NCBI GenBank assembly: GCA_014384025.1
Contig: JACNGQ010000198.1
Location: forward strand, 1 to 64,000
From: Planctomycetota bacterium
Lineage (GTDB): Bacteria > Planctomycetota > Phycisphaerae > Sedimentisphaerales > Anaerobacaceae
Direction: 5' to 3'
DNA length: 64,000 bases
The notes under the pieces were generated by a model. The model did no database searches, was not told the origin of the DNA, and saw only the letters and a list, made by a program, of their open reading frames with translations. Positions 8,374-18,361 of the stretch are shown piece by piece. A program made the translations under genes and the position numbers. The stretch's first letter is position 1, and the number at the start of each line of letters is the position of its first letter.

Positions 8374-8739
8374 TTATTTATCTTTGATTGTCTCAATCAA
8401 TTCAGCGATACGAAGCTGTAGTTTGTTTATTTCTCGTTTGTTATGAGGTCTTTGCAGCATTACCCAAGCGAAAACGCTTATGAAGCCAAGCCAATGGCTG
8501 CAACAGACTACTATGGCAGCATGCATGATCTGGTATCTGGTCTGGCCGGTAATGAAAAACTCTTTAACACAACAAACGATGAGGATTGAAAGAATTATAT
8601 ATTGAGCATAAACACATTTTATAACCCAACGCATTTTTTTGCTGTAAGCATCCTTAAACCATGAACGCATTGTGTCTTCTTTTGATTCATCGTACTGCGG
8701 CGGATTGTCCATTATCTTTTTTATCTGTTCTTTATCCAT
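8374..8739 (-). CDS. Small membrane protein, probable partner of the adjacent sigma factor
   Basis: 121 aa with two hydrophobic segments; starts 16 nt downstream of the sigma-factor stop. Confidence 0.65.
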   Translation of the reverse strand: MDKEQIKKIMDNPPQYDESKEDTMRSWFKDAYSKKMRWVIKCVYAQYIILSILIVCCVKEFFITGQTRYQIMHAAIVVCCSHWLGFISVFAWVMLQRPHNKREINKLQLRIAELIETIKDK

Positions 8740-8754
8740 TTTTCACCTCGAAAA

Positions 8755-9288
8755 TTAATTATCAAAATATTTTTTCCATAGCTGTTTCAATTCTTCTCTT
8801 GCAGTAAACAGGCGAGATTTTACGGTGCCTGTTGGAATATTCAGGGCAATACTTATTTCAGGAATACTTAGCTGCTCAAAATAATACAGACTCAGGATCA
8901 CTCTACTATCACTTTTTAATCTTTGAACCAGTTCTTTTACCTGTGAATCATTATCTTTTCGATTAGAATCAACTTCAATTGACTCAAGGTTTATATGCTG
9001 ATTTTTCTTTTTGTTTTTCAACCAGTCAATCGTTCTGTTTGTGGCGATTCTATAAGCCCAGGCCTTAAAATTTGCAGGGTCATGTAATTTTGTTAATCCT
9101 TTTATTATTTCAAGCCAACATTGCTGAGTGATATCCCATGAAGCATGGACGTCAGTAGTCAATCTAAAGACATACTGCCATAACTTTTTCTGCCATAGAG
9201 AAACCAGCTTATCCAACGCGGCCTCATTGCCATCCTGAGCAGCCATAACCAAAAAATGGTTTTGAATGTTTGAAAGATTATCTTTCAT
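8755..9288 (-). CDS. ECF-family RNA polymerase sigma factor
   Basis: YVFRLTTDVHASWDITQQCWLEIIKGL, FKAWAYRIATNRTIDWLK, LSIPEISIALNIPTGTVKSRLFTARE. Confidence 0.93.
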   Translation of the reverse strand: MKDNLSNIQNHFLVMAAQDGNEAALDKLVSLWQKKLWQYVFRLTTDVHASWDITQQCWLEIIKGLTKLHDPANFKAWAYRIATNRTIDWLKNKKKNQHINLESIEVDSNRKDNDSQVKELVQRLKSDSRVILSLYYFEQLSIPEISIALNIPTGTVKSRLFTAREELKQLWKKYFDN

Positions 9289-9347
9289 TTACCTTCTTAG
9301 GCTTGTGAGCAGCTTAATTGGTTCATTTAATTTAACATTTTATTGCA

Positions 9348-9372
9348 TTTTCCCAATAATAGTTTGGGAAAA
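9348..9372. promoter_or_regulatory. Perfect 9-bp inverted repeat (ttttcccaa-N7-ttgggaaaa) upstream of the sigma-factor gene
   Basis: Arms 9348..9356 and 9364..9372; 60-84 nt upstream of the start codon at 9288. Confidence 0.45.
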
Positions 9373-9433
9373 GTAACAAGAGGGATGATTGTAATTCTAT
9401 TCATTATTGGTGCGATTCATCGCACCCGAACTA

Positions 9434-9502
9434 TGTGGATCTGACTATTTTTATGACATCGTCGAATTCGTTTAAGATAGCATGGTCTTTTTGGGCTGAC
9501 GC
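9434..9502 (-). pseudogene. Remnant of the 3' end of an SSS-family symporter gene
   Basis: Reverse strand encodes AQKDHAILNEFDDVIKIVRST* versus SQKDQTILNEFDYVLTKIKNT* of 10170..11642; nucleotide similarity tcgaattcgtttaagat...tggtctttttg. Confidence 0.65.
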
Positions 9503-9558
9503 CTTGTCACTTCGACTTTTCGCTCGGTCTAATAACGGTGCGGTTATTAGAATAAATT

Positions 9559-9957
9559 CTAAGTCTTAACTGCCAGAAGATTAGCGACTTCTGCAAGGAG
9601 AACGTCGGGTTCTATCGGTTTTTCCAGATAAGCATCGACCGGACACCATTGCGGGTCACCAACTGTAGCTTTAAAATCCATACCTATTTCGGTCTTAATA
9701 CCTGTCAGAATCAGGATTGGCATATCTTTGAACTGCGGGTCATTCTTAAGTTCCCGGGACATTTGTAAACCATCAACCCAAGTTGACATCATAATGTCCA
9801 GTATGGCCAAATCAGGTTTTTCAGCCTTAATTTTTTCCATACCATCCGCTTTATTGACGGCCGTAATAACAGTGTAGTGCTGGCTTTCCAAAACAGCCTG
9901 CAATGAATCTCTGAAGTCCGGGTCGTCTTCAGCAATTAAAATCTTTGCTTTTGTCAT
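9559..9957 (-). CDS. Single-domain response regulator (receiver domain)
   Basis: MTKAKILIAEDDPDFRDSL, LAILDIMM, PILILTG, YLEKPIEPDVLLAEV. Confidence 0.92.
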   Translation of the reverse strand: MTKAKILIAEDDPDFRDSLQAVLESQHYTVITAVNKADGMEKIKAEKPDLAILDIMMSTWVDGLQMSRELKNDPQFKDMPILILTGIKTEIGMDFKATVGDPQWCPVDAYLEKPIEPDVLLAEVANLLAVKT

Positions 9958-10169
9958 AATTCACCTCACAAGGTATCGTTTTTTGGGCCACACGAAACCA
10001 CTTTTCGAATAATCACACAAAGACTAATGTATTCCCTTTTTATAAGCTCACGGAGAACTCTCAATATTTTTTATAGCATTAATAATGAAAATTGCCGCGT
10101 CATTCAGATTATATCGGCATTCCACGAAATGACACAAAAGTTTTTTATAGTAAAGATTGCCACGTCGGG

Positions 10170-11642
10170 CTATGTGTTTTTGATTTTTGTCAGGACGTAG
10201 TCGAATTCGTTTAAGATGGTTTGGTCTTTTTGACTCAGAAAGAGGTTGATCAGGGAAATTGTAAGGCAATTTGCGATGAATCCGGGGACGATTTCGTACA
10301 TTTTGTCGCTTAAGCCGACCTGTTTCCATAGAACAAGTACCACTGTTCCGGTTACCATTCCAGCTAAAGCCGATTGCCATGTTGTCTTTTTGCTGTACAG
10401 TGCGAAAAGGACCAAGGGACCAAAGGCAGCACCGAAGCCGCCCCATGCGTAGGAGACTATTTCCAGAATCGTGTTGTTGCGGTCCAGTGCCATAACTAAC
10501 GCAATAATCGAAATGATAACTACACAGCCTCGTCCAACTAAAATAATTTCCCTTTCGGAGGCTTCCTTCCTTATCGCCTTAGAGTAAAAGTCTTCCGATA
10601 ACGCCGACGACGAGACAAGTAACTGCGAATCTATGGTTGACATAATGGCCGAGAAAATCGCCGCCAAGAGTATCCCGCCAAACCATGGATTGAAGAGGTC
10701 GCTTATCATAAAAATAAAGACTTTTTCCTGGTCTCCGCCGGTGAGGTCATCGTACATTGCAATACCAATCAAGCCGATGATTACTGCTCCGCATAACGAT
10801 AGAAAAACCCAGATGATGGCGATGGCCATAGATTTTCCGAGTTTATCAACCGATTTGATGGACATGAATCGTACCAATATATGCGGCTGGCCGAAGTAAC
10901 CCAAGCCCCAGGCCATGCTGGATATAATCATACAGATGCAAACAGCCAATGTACCGCCTTGCGGCATCAGGCTTGTCGATATGTCCTTTAACTCCATAGC
11001 TTCTCTTATTGCTGTAACTCCACCTGCGGTATTATAAGTCAACGCCGGAACTATAATTATCGCAAAGACCATTAACGCGCCCTGCAGAAGGTCCGTCCAG
11101 CATACCGCTAAAAAACCGCCCATGAAGGTGTAAGCTATTATGACAAGGCCGCCGATGATTACGGCGAGGTGGTACTGGACATTAAAGGTCGATTCGAACA
11201 GCTTTCCTGTTGCTACGAGTCCGGAAGAGGCGTATATGGCGAAAAAGATAAGTATTATTATAGCTGAAACGATTCTAAGCAGGCCGGTCGGGTCTCTGAA
11301 ACGCGCTTCGAAAAAGCAGGGCAGTGTTATCGCATTGGTTATTTCCGTATATACCCGGAGCCGGGCTGAGACCAGCTTCCAGTTCAGGACTGTCCCTATG
11401 AAAAGCCCTGTAGCAATCCAGGTCTTTCCCATTCCGCCAAGGTAAATTGCCCCGGGCAGGCCCATCAGGAGCCAGCCGCTCATGTCGGAGGCCTGTGCCG
11501 ATAGGGCGGTGACCCATGAGCCCATGCCGCGTCCGCCCAGAAGATAGTCTTCTATATTAGACGACTTTCGATAAAAGAAAAAACCGATACCAAGTAAGGC
11601 TATGAAATAAGCTATAAATGTAATTAATGTTGCTGCCGGCAT
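10170..11642 (-). CDS. Sodium:solute symporter family protein (PutP-like, SSS)
   Basis: DYLLGGRGMGSWVTALSAQASDMSGWLLMGLPGAIY and overall 12-13 TM pattern typical of sodium/proline symporters. Confidence 0.92.
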   Translation of the reverse strand: MPAATLITFIAYFIALLGIGFFFYRKSSNIEDYLLGGRGMGSWVTALSAQASDMSGWLLMGLPGAIYLGGMGKTWIATGLFIGTVLNWKLVSARLRVYTEITNAITLPCFFEARFRDPTGLLRIVSAIIILIFFAIYASSGLVATGKLFESTFNVQYHLAVIIGGLVIIAYTFMGGFLAVCWTDLLQGALMVFAIIIVPALTYNTAGGVTAIREAMELKDISTSLMPQGGTLAVCICMIISSMAWGLGYFGQPHILVRFMSIKSVDKLGKSMAIAIIWVFLSLCGAVIIGLIGIAMYDDLTGGDQEKVFIFMISDLFNPWFGGILLAAIFSAIMSTIDSQLLVSSSALSEDFYSKAIRKEASEREIILVGRGCVVIISIIALVMALDRNNTILEIVSYAWGGFGAAFGPLVLFALYSKKTTWQSALAGMVTGTVVLVLWKQVGLSDKMYEIVPGFIANCLTISLINLFLSQKDQTILNEFDYVLTKIKNT

Positions 11643-11715
11643 TTTTTGTGAAAAAAATAGAGACTTTTTTATAGACTATTTCGGCAGGGTGGAACTTGCC
11701 CCATTATTAATTTCA

Positions 11716-14421
11716 TTAGCTCTGGTTTGTCAGTTTGAAATTATCGAGATAGAAGACGGTTCTTTTTGTTGCGTTGCTGGTGAAGCCGACCCACGTCAGC
11801 TTCTCGAATTTTCCATTTCCGTTCTTTAGCCCTTTGAACTGATGTCTCTTTTGCCCTTCTATAGCTACGCTCAAGTCCCACTTGCCTGCGTTTATCTCGC
11901 CGAGCGGGGCGGTAATCTTTAAATGTATCCATTGCCCGACAGGCAGTTCCAGCAGGGTCTTGTCAGCGACTTTGAGCTTTTTTCCATCGAGCTGGAAATT
12001 AGGGCCGACTCCATAGGGTGACAATCGCCAGTCGCGCCACTCATAGTTTATCAGTACGCCTTCTTCAATTCGTATGTCAAACTCACTGCTTGTTGTACCT
12101 GCACTATGATTGGGTGCGTAAACATAATGAGGATTATAAGCGTGCTGAAGTCCCTGGGCATCGACGATTTTCAAGCTGTGCTTTCCGCCGGCCGCTGTTT
12201 CATCTGTTACAATAATGGAGTCACCCTTCTTCTCGACGTGAACTTCTGCGCTCGCGGGTTGAGAACCGACCGGCACGGCCTCGAAATTGTCATTAATCGA
12301 AACCGGCGGCGGATCAGGCGCGACTTCCAATGGGGGATATGTTACGTTTTTCGCCTTATCAATCCAGGCGGGGGGGCCATAGACTCCGGCCTTGCTGTAA
12401 TCGAACGGTTTGAATCCAATTTTTAAGGCAGGGGAGTTCGGCTTCAAGCTGAAATCATAATTTTCCGCATCGACGAACAGCGGGTCGGCGATAATAGAAT
12501 CCGTATCTTGACCTCTGTCCTGCCACTGCTCCATTGTCAGACCGGCAGGCTTGATCTCTTTGCCTGATGTGTTCCAGTAGCAGTTGTCCCGCATTTTCAC
12601 TTTAACCTCTGTCCATCGGCCGGACATCAGGGGACCAGTATTCCAATAGACGATATTATTTTCAAATGTGAAAGAAAGATGCTCCTCCACCCGTGTGGCC
12701 TGGAGCTGATGAAGTTTGCTGAAAGCCAGGATATTGTTTCGGACGATATTTTCCTTGCCGTAGTGCTGATGGAAGCCACCTGTCCTTGTATTATAGACAA
12801 GATTGTTTTCCATAACGATGCCGGTGGTGCCTTCGTCTGTATAAAGTCCCCAGCCGCCGTAAGAGTACGAATATATATCGTGAAAAACATTATTGCTTAC
12901 GACTGTGCCTTCCGAAGGCCCGAGCGTATAAATACCGCCCATATCGCTGAGCACACCCCAGCCGATATGGTGCACGTGATTGTAACTGAGGTTATTTCGT
13001 TTGGAAAGGCTGTCACTATATCCCCATCGCCAGCCGACCGAAAGACCGGTATAGAAAAAGTCTCCGATGTCGTTATGCGTAACGGCATTGTCGCCGCTTT
13101 GCCCAATCCAGACACCGACGGCGGAAGTATATATCCGGCCGCCTGAGCGAATGATATTGTTATCGACGGTAATATGGCTCGTTCGAGATGGCTGGTCGGG
13201 GCTAATCGCGCCTTCGCCGATTCGTACGCCTCCAGCGCCTAAGTCATAGAGGTAGGAGCGCTCGAGCCTGCTATTACTACAGCCCTTCCGAAACCAAACG
13301 CCGTAGGTCGCGACGTGGCTTACTTCGCAATCCTCTACCGATATATTATGCGCACCATCGGCCATGATGGCCGCCTCGGTAACATAGGCGGCCTGATAAG
13401 GTGCGTATCCTCCGGCCGGCAACAGCGATTGGTTGTGCTGGAAAGCAAGACCTTTCAATTTGATATTTTCAACGAATTCCTCGGCCTCTGGTTTTCCTTC
13501 GAAGATAACGAGCTTCTCAATCACCGGTGCTACTACATGCGATTGAGTCATATCTTCATCGGGCAGTGGTTTATAGTACAATGTGCCGTTTCGCGACAAG
13601 AACCATTCGCCGGGTGCATCCAGGGCGGCTTTGAAATTCTCTAAATGAAAACGAGTGTTCTTCGGCCAGCCGGAATAACTCTTTAGTTTTTCACCCACAG
13701 TAATAATCTTCTTGGCTGCCGTATCTATCTCCTTTAAGAAACGACGGCTTATACACCACTTATGATAGGCAACCAACGTAACATCGTGAAGCTCGTTGCT
13801 GTCAATATTTCGCAAAGGCCCAAGGGCATCACCCTGCACAGTTGTGGTACGTCGGTATTTGTCTTTACTGCCCTCTACCAAAACTTCAGAGGTATCGCCC
13901 ATATAGTGGTAGAATTTATCTGGAGTACGGGCACGCACGGCTCGACGGCCGTTTACGAACAACTGCTCGAAATACCATTCGCCATTTGCAACTTCCGGTA
14001 TATGAGCTTGCCAGATACCGTTTTGTCCTCGCTTGAAACCTTTAATTACCCGCCCTCCGGAGAATACCGGGATGGCATCCGCAGCCGCTTCGTAGATGAT
14101 TGGGTATTCTTTTGTTCCGCTGTCCCGGGGCGTCAATATGAAAGGTTCGCTCAGGGTGTAAGATCCATCGGTAACGATGATCCGAACAGGTTCTGTTATA
14201 GACCCTCTCGATTTCAATTGCCTAATCTTGTCCCGAGCACCAGCTAAAGAAGCCACCGGCCCGTTCGTGCGATTTCTGTTCGGTTTTTCACGGCGCCCCG
14301 ACCACTTGTCATTACCCTGGGTGGAAACGTATATCGTAAGAGCCCGGGCGCATTGGGTTAAAAATAATGAAACTAAAACGCAGCATAACAAAGACCTTAA
14401 CCTTAAACCATGCGTTCTCAT
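11716..14421 (-). CDS. Secreted right-handed parallel beta-helix repeat protein
   Basis: Signal peptide, [16 protein letters not shown] start typical of planctomycete beta-helix proteins, repeated short beta-helix coils ([24 protein letters not shown]). Confidence 0.85.
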   Translation of the reverse strand: MRTHGLRLRSLLCCVLVSLFLTQCARALTIYVSTQGNDKWSGRREKPNRNRTNGPVASLAGARDKIRQLKSRGSITEPVRIIVTDGSYTLSEPFILTPRDSGTKEYPIIYEAAADAIPVFSGGRVIKGFKRGQNGIWQAHIPEVANGEWYFEQLFVNGRRAVRARTPDKFYHYMGDTSEVLVEGSKDKYRRTTTVQGDALGPLRNIDSNELHDVTLVAYHKWCISRRFLKEIDTAAKKIITVGEKLKSYSGWPKNTRFHLENFKAALDAPGEWFLSRNGTLYYKPLPDEDMTQSHVVAPVIEKLVIFEGKPEAEEFVENIKLKGLAFQHNQSLLPAGGYAPYQAAYVTEAAIMADGAHNISVEDCEVSHVATYGVWFRKGCSNSRLERSYLYDLGAGGVRIGEGAISPDQPSRTSHITVDNNIIRSGGRIYTSAVGVWIGQSGDNAVTHNDIGDFFYTGLSVGWRWGYSDSLSKRNNLSYNHVHHIGWGVLSDMGGIYTLGPSEGTVVSNNVFHDIYSYSYGGWGLYTDEGTTGIVMENNLVYNTRTGGFHQHYGKENIVRNNILAFSKLHQLQATRVEEHLSFTFENNIVYWNTGPLMSGRWTEVKVKMRDNCYWNTSGKEIKPAGLTMEQWQDRGQDTDSIIADPLFVDAENYDFSLKPNSPALKIGFKPFDYSKAGVYGPPAWIDKAKNVTYPPLEVAPDPPPVSINDNFEAVPVGSQPASAEVHVEKKGDSIIVTDETAAGGKHSLKIVDAQGLQHAYNPHYVYAPNHSAGTTSSEFDIRIEEGVLINYEWRDWRLSPYGVGPNFQLDGKKLKVADKTLLELPVGQWIHLKITAPLGEINAGKWDLSVAIEGQKRHQFKGLKNGNGKFEKLTWVGFTSNATKRTVFYLDNFKLTNQS

Positions 14422-14467
14422 GTTTTTTATCTCCTCTTAATCGCCACTTCACAAGTAGAGAATATCA

Positions 14468-16048
14468 TCAAGCGGTGAGATTCTCCCATTCAATTCCAAC
14501 TTTTTTGAGAGCGTAACCCAGCTCACGCATGTAGTCACCGTAGCACGTCATCCAGTGGAATCCGGGCATCCGCTCGGCTAATTTTTGACTGTCACAGGAA
14601 AAGCGGATATCAATCTGTGCCCGGCAGATATCCATAAACGGCGAGTCGATAATTTCACCGGTCAGACCAACCCATCGCTTGATGAGAAAATCGGGTGCAA
14701 TATTGGTTACTACCTGGCCATTATGCATTTCAACCTTTGGCGCTGCACCATAGTCCGACTCGAAGTGCGTCATTATCCTTGCGGGTTCGAGTTTTTTTCC
14801 GTCCATCCTTCGCGGGGCTGTGCAATGTGCAAGTGTAATTAGCCCATCATGCGGATAAGTCGGGTCGTTGAGAAATACAGGTTTGCCCGAAATGCCCGCC
14901 ATCAGGACACCTGAGGGTATCACGACAAAATCCGACTCGCAGTATATTTGATATCCTGCATCATTCATTAAGCTCAGGGTCAGGCATGCCGATGTCTCTG
15001 CGAGCGGCATAATCGTACCCATACATCCGTTAATTGTGAGAGCATGGCAATCAGCTTTTTTCATTATTCCTCTAAATACCTGCTCAAGCAGGAATGCGTT
15101 GTCAACGAACTTGCGATCGGTCTCAAGTGTCGTACCTGATGATTTGAGATACCTCCCGGCTCGATTTTTAGCACGCTGTACGGCATTATTATCCGCCCTT
15201 GCTTCTTTAATCAGTTTGCCAAGCTCGTCATAAGAAAAGGTTTGAATGTCGAACTTCCACTTTTCATTAATATCCTTAAACATCTGTTTACGGAACTCGG
15301 TCGATTGTGCCCATGCTCCGGGGCCACCGATGGCTATGATTCGAGTTCCCTGTGTGTTACGCAGGCCGCACAGAGCACGCAGTCTCCACATAATCTCATC
15401 CTGGCTGTCAATAACAACGTCGCCGTCGTCAATCCCTTTAACGGCAAGCGTATCGGTATGCTGGCGAAGGTAGCGAGGGCTGATTATTTCGTACCACAAA
15501 TAGACGGGCCCCGATTTGTGACGGCAGAAAAAGATGATGTCCTTGCCAGTCTTTGCCAGCTCATCGAATGTGTCCATTCCGCCGCCTGCGGCATATATCA
15601 TAATGACATCGGTTTTGTCCAAATCGTTCAGAGATGCCACTTCACTTTTACCTCGTATTCGGCTAACGGGCAGGAACTCGACCGGATAATCGGCTTTTGT
15701 TCGAAGCTCACTAAGCTCGCTTTGGATTTTTTTTACTTCGTTCCCGGCATCCTGTTCGGTTTGGATACCGCCCCAACTTCGCCAACTGGTTTGGTGTCGC
15801 GGCTTTGGAGTGCTATAGACAAGTATCGGCTTGACCTTCAACGCACGGCGTTTCGGAGCAGTATCATCCTTCTCGGCGGCCGATACTGCCGACCAGCTAA
15901 GGCCCGTAATAGCTGCACTTGCTAAAGCAACTGAGCCCACACCCTGTAGAAAATCTCTTCGAGTGACGCCATTCGCCGAATCCTGTCCACTGCAGGGACA
16001 GCATGTATGCCGGGGTAACTCTCTTTCATTATTGGATTGCACAGTCAT
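14468..16048 (-). CDS. Tat-signal protein, distantly fucose/arabinose-isomerase-like
   Basis: TRRDFLQGVGSVALASAAITG Tat motif; GGAGG RBS before ATG at 16048; isomerase-like assignment from general sequence character only. Confidence 0.65.
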   Translation of the reverse strand: MTVQSNNERELPRHTCCPCSGQDSANGVTRRDFLQGVGSVALASAAITGLSWSAVSAAEKDDTAPKRRALKVKPILVYSTPKPRHQTSWRSWGGIQTEQDAGNEVKKIQSELSELRTKADYPVEFLPVSRIRGKSEVASLNDLDKTDVIMIYAAGGGMDTFDELAKTGKDIIFFCRHKSGPVYLWYEIISPRYLRQHTDTLAVKGIDDGDVVIDSQDEIMWRLRALCGLRNTQGTRIIAIGGPGAWAQSTEFRKQMFKDINEKWKFDIQTFSYDELGKLIKEARADNNAVQRAKNRAGRYLKSSGTTLETDRKFVDNAFLLEQVFRGIMKKADCHALTINGCMGTIMPLAETSACLTLSLMNDAGYQIYCESDFVVIPSGVLMAGISGKPVFLNDPTYPHDGLITLAHCTAPRRMDGKKLEPARIMTHFESDYGAAPKVEMHNGQVVTNIAPDFLIKRWVGLTGEIIDSPFMDICRAQIDIRFSCDSQKLAERMPGFHWMTCYGDYMRELGYALKKVGIEWENLTA

Positions 16049-16301
16049 TCTGTATCCTCCTTTCGATGGATATTGGTTTTTGTTTACTCCGAAAGTATAA
16101 ACCAAATTCAGAGGATAAAAAAGAAAAATTTAGATACGTACCTGAAATTCCAGGGGTAGTACACTCACCATCAAAATCTTTTTTATTGCCAAAGACAGTC
16201 AGATTTTGTAAAACCCCGCAGTATCTTTAGGTTTCAATATATTTTTGTAAACTTATCATTCTTTTGACAGTGAAGGAGTTGTTCAGTCCTGAAGGTCTCT
16301 T

Positions 16302-17018
16302 ATGTTTGAGAATGAAGCAGAATTAAGAAAGACGGCAGAAAGAATCGTGGCGGACATGATTTCCGTCAATCTGGCCCAAAAGAAAGTCTATACGGACAAT
16401 CGCACAGGCAAAGAGTACTTCAATCTGATTACTCCGAATGCCTTTGAAAAACAAATTATCGTGATTGTCGTTCTCGGCTATCCCGAACAGGCAGGTGTAT
16501 GGTCATACACATTACTGAGCCAATCACGAAACGCCGAATCCAGTATGGAGCCATATTTTAAAGAATTTGGACAAAACGACTTTGGCTTAATCGCCGTCAA
16601 TCCTAATTGTCTGTCTCCGGACATTGAAGGAGACTCATTCATTTATCAGCTTGAGCAGGTCGTGGAAGATATCGCCCCTGAGAAGAAAATCGGCTTCATC
16701 GGCTTTTCGATGGGAGGCAAAGTCCTGGTCGATTTTTTAGAGCAGCGCCCCGAACTCCTCGACCGTACAGCCGGCCTGGTTTTGATTGACCCAACGTTGT
16801 CCAACAGGCTGGAGGCTGGAAATATTAGATCCTTACTCGATACACGTAGTTTACTCATCGCATCAAAGGGGGAAACCTACAGCCCGGGCGATATCGCCTC
16901 GGCCCTGCTGCAAATACCCAAAATTTCTTTCCCCGGCATCCACGGCGAAATGCCAAATAAAGCCCTGCCTCAAATCATCGACTTTTACCGTCAATTCCTT
17001 TTATCATCGAAATCTTGA
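16302..17018 (+). CDS. Alpha/beta-hydrolase family protein
   Basis: IGFIGFSMGGKVLVDFLE nucleophile elbow GxSxGG; late HGEMPN. Confidence 0.8.
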   Translation: MFENEAELRKTAERIVADMISVNLAQKKVYTDNRTGKEYFNLITPNAFEKQIIVIVVLGYPEQAGVWSYTLLSQSRNAESSMEPYFKEFGQNDFGLIAVNPNCLSPDIEGDSFIYQLEQVVEDIAPEKKIGFIGFSMGGKVLVDFLEQRPELLDRTAGLVLIDPTLSNRLEAGNIRSLLDTRSLLIASKGETYSPGDIASALLQIPKISFPGIHGEMPNKALPQIIDFYRQFLLSSKS

Positions 17019-17055
17019 CGGACAGCCATTTAATCACTAAAATTGGTTACTCCTG

Positions 17056-17097
17056 TATCAAGTAACGACAAACGAGAATCAAGTATCAAGGAACGAG
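17056..17097 (+). repeat. Six-unit heptad tract directly upstream of dapL start codon
   Basis: TATCAAG TAACGAC AAACGAG AATCAAG TATCAAG GAACGAG then TATG. Confidence 0.8.
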
Positions 17098-17098
17098 T

Positions 17099-18331
17099 AT
17101 GACTAAGATTAATGAGAATTTTTTGAAACTTCAGGCCGGTTATCTTTTTCCGGAAATCGGCCGAAGAAAAAGAGCCTTTCAAGAGGCTAATCCGGATGCT
17201 GATATCATCAGTATGGGTATCGGCGATGTTACCCAGCCACTTGTTCCGGCCATCATAGAAGCTATGAAAAAAGCCGTTGAAGAAATGGGCAATAGCAAGA
17301 CCTTTAAAGGCTATGATGACGGCGGGATAGGCTATGAATTTCTAAGAAAAGCAATAAAGGAAAATGACTTCAACTCCCGCGGCGTCGATATCGACATCGA
17401 CGAAATCGTCATCAGCGATGGCGCAAAGTGCGATACCGGGAATATGCAGGAAATATTCAGCCTTGACAACGTAATAGCCGTATCAGACCCTGTGTATCCC
17501 GTATATGTGGATACCAACGTTATGTCGGGCAGAACAGGCGGCCCGGCGGGGCAGGGCAGGTACGAGGGAATTGTCTATATGCCCTGCACAGAGCAAAATA
17601 ATTTTGTACCTGATTTACCTAAGGAAAAGGTCGATTTGATTTACCTGTGCTTTCCGAATAATCCTACCGGCGGGGTGGCAACAAAAGAGCAGTTGAAAAA
17701 ATGGGTTGATTTTGCACGCGAACATAAAGCGATAATTCTTTTTGACGCCGCATACGAAGCCTTTATTTCCGAGACGGAGATACCACACTCCATATACGAG
17801 ATTGAAGGAGCAAAAGAAGTAGCCATCGAGTTTCGCAGCTTCTCAAAGACCGCAGGCTTTACCGGTCTGCGATGCGCATTCACCGTTATCCCCAGGCAGT
17901 TAAAGGCGTACACTAATGACGGCAGGGCGATTGAAGTCGCCCCGATATGGAAAAGACGCCACTGCACAAAGTTCAACGGCGTATCATACGTCACCCAAGC
18001 CGGAGCGGCCGCTGTTTACAGCCCCGAAGGCAAAGAGCAAAACCAGAAAATTATCGATATCTATATGGCCAACGCAAAGCTTATCTGCGAGAGCCTCAGA
18101 AAACTCGGGTTTACTGTTTACGGCGGCCTCAACGCGCCATACATCTGGCTAAAGACCCCCAACGGCGTCGGTTCCTGGGAATTCTTCGATACATTACTTA
18201 ACAAGGCACACGTTGTAGGCACTCCCGGGGCCGGCTTCGGCTCGGCAGGAGAAGGATTCTTCCGCCTCACAGCTTTCGGAACTCCAGACAATGTAAAAGA
18301 AGCCCTGCGGCGTTTCGCCAGCATCGTATAA
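17099..18331 (+). CDS. dapL: LL-diaminopimelate aminotransferase
   Basis: [53 protein letters not shown], overall DapL-type sequence. Confidence 0.95.
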   Translation: MTKINENFLKLQAGYLFPEIGRRKRAFQEANPDADIISMGIGDVTQPLVPAIIEAMKKAVEEMGNSKTFKGYDDGGIGYEFLRKAIKENDFNSRGVDIDIDEIVISDGAKCDTGNMQEIFSLDNVIAVSDPVYPVYVDTNVMSGRTGGPAGQGRYEGIVYMPCTEQNNFVPDLPKEKVDLIYLCFPNNPTGGVATKEQLKKWVDFAREHKAIILFDAAYEAFISETEIPHSIYEIEGAKEVAIEFRSFSKTAGFTGLRCAFTVIPRQLKAYTNDGRAIEVAPIWKRRHCTKFNGVSYVTQAGAAAVYSPEGKEQNQKIIDIYMANAKLICESLRKLGFTVYGGLNAPYIWLKTPNGVGSWEFFDTLLNKAHVVGTPGAGFGSAGEGFFRLTAFGTPDNVKEALRRFASIV

Positions 18332-18361
18332 TATGTATTTTGTGTATTGGATTTGTGCAAA

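Noticed and set aside
17056-17097. CRISPR-like array interpretation of the heptad tracts
   Set aside because: Units are 7 nt with no spacers and no cas genes; microsatellite-like, not CRISPR.
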